DNA from: JAUILH01 sp964230215
Lineage (GTDB): Bacteria; Bacteroidota; Bacteroidia; Flavobacteriales_D; JAUILH01
DNA: 64,000 bases
NCBI GenBank assembly: GCA_964230215.1
Contig: CAXRGQ010000007.1
Coordinates: 372,001 to 436,000, forward strand
Direction: 5' to 3'
Part shown: piece by piece, positions 63,001-64,000 of the stretch
Layout of the letters: each line of letters starts with the position of its first letter
Numbering within the stretch: position 1 is the first letter of the stretch
Notes under the pieces: model-generated
The model's input: only the letters and a program-made list of their open reading frames with translations
Databases searched by the model: none
Told to the model about the DNA's origin: nothing
Made by a program: the position numbers and the translations under genes

Positions 63001-64000
63001 TTCGAATGCTGGAGCAGATCAAACCGTATGTGCATCTAACATGTCCATTAATCTTAGTGGATTAGTTACAGGTGGAGCAACTCAAGGTGAATGGATTAGC
63101 CTTGGATCGGGTAGTTTCTCACCCAATAACACGGATATGAATGCTACATACACACCAAGTGCTACAGATTCAATTAATGGAAGCGTTGAAATTGTATTGA
63201 ATACAACTGATCATGGTTCGTGTTTACAAGGATCTGACACATTATTATTGACGATAGAAAGCGTTCCCATTGTAAATGCAGGTACTAATATTCAGATATG
63301 TGCATCTGTTGATTCAATTGCAATGAGTGGTAACGTGCAAAACGCTCCGGGCGGAATTTGGTCAACTGGAGGAACTGGTAGCTTCTCACCAGCAGATACA
63401 GTTCTGAACGCTCATTACATTCCAAGTGCCGCTGATATAGCCGCTGGTAGTGTAACGATTTATTTGAACAGCGCTGGGTCGGCCATATGCTCCAGCGAAA
63501 CTGATTCGATTACTATTGATTTAGTTACACCGCTTGTGCCCGACTTTGACTTTGTTGAAACATGTGCACTTCAGCCAATGAGCTTTTTCGATAGCACATC
63601 AATTATTACTGGTTCAATTACAGATTGGCATTGGGATTTTGATGATGGAGATAGTTCGATTGCGCAAAACCCCGTACACATATACACCGCGCCAGGTATT
63701 TATGACGTGACGCTTACAGTTACTTCAAGTTTAGGATGTGAGTATACTATCATTCAAACAGTAACCGTATTTGGATTCCCAATTGCAGACTTTGTTTACA
63801 CACCACAAGATCCACAAGTGAATAACCCAGTGATGTTTAGTGACCAATCATCTGGTGCAGTTAGCTGGTCGTGGAATTTCGGGGATAACTTTGGTACTTC
63901 AAGTGATCAAAACCCAGATTACACCTATTTAGACGAGGGAAGCTATGAAGTTGTCTTGACGATTACTTCACCCGATGGATGTACAGATACCTCAACACAA
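57077..64000 (+). CDS. Giant repeat adhesin, N-terminal 2308 residues (runs off the window end)
   Basis: An open frame from the ATG at 57077 to the last base with no stop, so the protein is partial. Order: signal peptide (1-19); IgGFc-binding-like N-terminal domain (about 20-460, starting IGTEFWFAPPD and including NRDIAITIKDDSNHNP and GTEYIAVKGQ); 19 tandem repeats of about 88 residues (475-2154); at least two PKD domains (W-x-W-D-F-D-D-G and S-W-S-W-N-F-G-D). Each repeat has D/N-A-G near the start, then a Cys, a G-x-W core, L-N-A-x-Y, and a second Cys before its end, suggesting one disulphide per Ig-like domain. A CHU_C domain is expected beyond the window, since it follows a PorP/SprF gene. 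Confidence 0.9.
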   Translation, partial: MIKRLLTLAAVMCATLLNAQIGTEFWFAPPDVTFSHNPPGGVPIYLNISTFSQPATVTIDQPANGGFTPIVVNIPANSSHQEDLSAFVADLETAPTDAVLNTGLRIVSTDTITAYYEVSNTNNTDIFSLKSDNALGQEFYIPLHNHDAFWNHDTYSPPNLAYASFDIVATEDNTTVMIYSPVDVDGHPALTPFTVILNEGETYSCGTTDQTLEFFPYRGSNEPAYTIPGNHPSGAVVISNRDIAITIKDDSNHNPSGGCYDLLGDQIVPVSIVGTEYIAVKGQLNNNGDESVFILATQNNTQVFIDGNPAPIATLFAGQTFRYDMDYLATSADNSVYIETSKPAYVTHVTGFGCEEGQAILPPLGCAGSEQISFTRSTAENFYLNLLVPAGGENNFTVNGPGTAVINPADFIPVPGTGGAWMAAQIQFNTTEIPVNQAHLISNSTEVFSLAIINGGAASGCRYGFFSKFSAEIITDAGPDFTVCANDTAQLSGSVAGGSTTGIWTSSGSGQFLPNNTTLNAQYVPSPADISAGTVTLELESTGNCFPVSDQMVLSITPAPTVDAGADISVCANNPDVLLSGTVTIAAGGIWSGGTGTYSPNNTSLNTTYTPSAAEITAGSVTLTLTTTGNGTCNPETDDIIITFTNAPTVDAGANLSACENNADVTLAGSVTVATGGAWSGGLGTFSPNINALNATYTPTAAELSSGSVVLTLTTTGNGNCNAENDNVTVTYTPAPLANAGVDQTLCANNADATLNGSVIGAAGGQWTGGLGTFIPNSTTLNAVYSPTAAEIASGSLTLTLNTTGNGTCNPETDDVILTFTAAPTADAGPNQTVCANNASVSLNGAVTIATGGQWSGGTGSFTPNPNTLNATYTPGAADISAGSVKLYLTTTGNGSCNQVVDSMTITIDPAPVVNAGTNISVCENNADVSLNGSVSFAGGAVWSGGAGTFNPSNTALNAVYTPTAAEIASGSLVLTLTSTGNGLCNAENDNVTITFTPAPNVNAGPDVTVCANNADVNLAGSVSGATGGQWSGGLGVFNPNNTDLNATYTPTVPEIAGGSLTLTLSSTGNGSCLAETDDMVITFTPSPTVDAGPDVSVCANSPDVNLSGSVTIATGGVWLGGGGSFNPANNDLNATYTPSAAEIAAGTVTLTLQTTGNGSCSPETDDITITIDPEPTANAGPNLISCENNPDVNLSGTVTNASGGIWSGGAGTYYASNTDLNATYTPSPAEISAGTVTLTLTTTGSGLCSAVNDQTTITITPSPTANAGADQTVCANNSNVNLNGSVNGASGGQWLGGLGVFTPSNTALNAVYTPTAGEILSGSLTLTLETTGNGTCLPTSDDVEITFTPGPTADAGPDLTSCENNPDVSLNGTVTVASGGIWSGGGGTFNPSNTDLNATYTPTTTEIANGGLTLYLTTTGNGNCNAEIDSLEVTIDPVPTVNAGADQTICVSNLNVSLSGTVSGITNTGEWSTSGSGFFSPNNQALNATYVASSADSLAGTVTITLTSTNNGTCLPVNDDMVVTILPAGTADAGPDVTVCANNNNVNLNGIIGGAATSGVWSTNGTGVFVPSDTVLNTTYVPSPGDNASGSVTLTLTANSCNAASNSMTVTITPEPVVDAGPDQTVCASNLSISLSGSVSGASTTGVWSTSGTGTFVPNANDLNATYEASSADSLAQTVTIVLEATGIGNCDPVSDTMIINIFPTGTVNAGLDQTLCANNADVFLNGTIGGGASSGQWTSSGSGVFVPNDTTLNATYIPSSADTIAGTISLALTATNSCNLATDFITVTFTPAPIANAGPDQAICGTNPLVNMSGSFSGSTAAEWSTSGTGTFSPNITDMNATYTASSADIANGGVTIYLTTIGNGSCNATVDSAIISISTGIMVDAGPDQNVCSTAGFTTMQGVVSNGSTTGVWSTLGSGTFSPNDSLLTADYNFSAGDLSAGTVSLVLTSTFNGSCLAETDTMIVTFGASAYSNAGADQTVCASNMSINLSGLVTGGATQGEWISLGSGSFSPNNTDMNATYTPSATDSINGSVEIVLNTTDHGSCLQGSDTLLLTIESVPIVNAGTNIQICASVDSIAMSGNVQNAPGGIWSTGGTGSFSPADTVLNAHYIPSAADIAAGSVTIYLNSAGSAICSSETDSITIDLVTPLVPDFDFVETCALQPMSFFDSTSIITGSITDWHWDFDDGDSSIAQNPVHIYTAPGIYDVTLTVTSSLGCEYTIIQTVTVFGFPIADFVYTPQDPQVNNPVMFSDQSSGAVSWSWNFGDNFGTSSDQNPDYTYLDEGSYEVVLTITSPDGCTDTSTQ
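58499..63538 (+). repeat. Tandem array of 19 coding repeats (mostly 264 bp)
   Basis: Repeat starts (the residue before D/N-A-G) fall at 58499, 58760, 59024, 59288, 59552, 59816, 60080, 60344, 60608, 60872, 61136, 61400, 61670, 61931, 62201, 62465, 62732, 63002 and 63272. Units 2-11 are all exactly 264 bp. The others are 261-270 bp. Units 2-11 share a G-G-x-W-x-G-G core (class A); units 1 and 12-18 have a core with T-x-G-x-W-S/T-x-x-G-S/T-G (class B), and unit 19 is intermediate. Confidence 0.92.

Noticed and set aside
58499..63538. CRISPR-like or satellite DNA
   Set aside because: The regular repeats lie in one open frame, have protein-level conservation and a period of three-base multiples, without short identical repeats and unique spacers.

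Overview
The window is AT-rich DNA from a member of the Bacteroidota, most likely a marine-type Flavobacteriales. The evidence is type IX secretion (T9SS) sorting domains on at least five proteins, a PorP/SprF protein, SprB repeats, CHU_C domains, family-typical lipoproteins (DUF4292, DUF4837), an SDR-type threonine dehydrogenase, and promoters of the Bacteroidota form (TTG about 16-22 bases before TAnnTTTG). I saw no rRNA, tRNA, CRISPR array, insertion sequence or prophage. The window is gene-dense and no gap without a gene exceeds 300 bases.

Layout. 0.1-3.8 kb: a surface-modification cassette with a sulfotransferase, a fused MBOAT-SGNH membrane acyltransferase and an acyl carrier protein, resembling Dlt D-alanylation logic with DltB and DltD fused. 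3.8-5.4 kb: a secreted SGNH esterase and a small lipoprotein. 5.5-16.4 kb: a long co-directional envelope and housekeeping block (flippase, dut, sugar nucleotidyltransferase, TPR lipoprotein, LolB-like DUF4292 lipoprotein, EnvC-like activator, tatA, gatA, MltD-like transglycosylase, DUF4837 lipoprotein). 16.5-21.3 kb, minus strand: a five-PKD adhesin, yicC, a DMT exporter and an ArsC/Spx-like protein. 21.4-29.1 kb, mostly plus: a vWA protein, cystathionine gamma-synthase, a KtrA-like RCK protein, a secreted M43 metalloprotease and two unrecognised proteins.

29.1-37.1 kb: two paralogous TPR-membrane-SpoIIE phosphatases on either side of a CocE/S15 hydrolase, then a small orphan gene and an EcKL-like kinase. 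37.2-45.6 kb: a 1925-residue mosaic T9SS protein (beta-helix, LamG, HYR, six SprB repeats) with a TPR-histidine kinase and LytTR regulator directly upstream. 45.7-53.8 kb, minus: MscS channel, epimerase, a secreted protein and lipoprotein pair, polA, a MORN-repeat protein and L-threonine dehydrogenase. 54.0-64.0 kb, plus: an adhesin locus with a glycine-rich CHU_C protein, a PorP/SprF partner and the start of a giant protein (more than 2308 residues, running off the window end) carrying an IgGFc-binding-like head and 19 tandem 88-residue repeats.

The overall theme is cell-surface construction: polymer modification and export, envelope lipoproteins, peptidoglycan remodelling, T9SS-secreted adhesins and hydrolases, and TPR-coupled signalling proteins that could control them. 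The most notable signals are the fused Dlt-like cassette, a palindromic element inserted in frame in a phosphatase gene, and a three-domain (792 bp) higher-order period inside the giant adhesin's repeat array.
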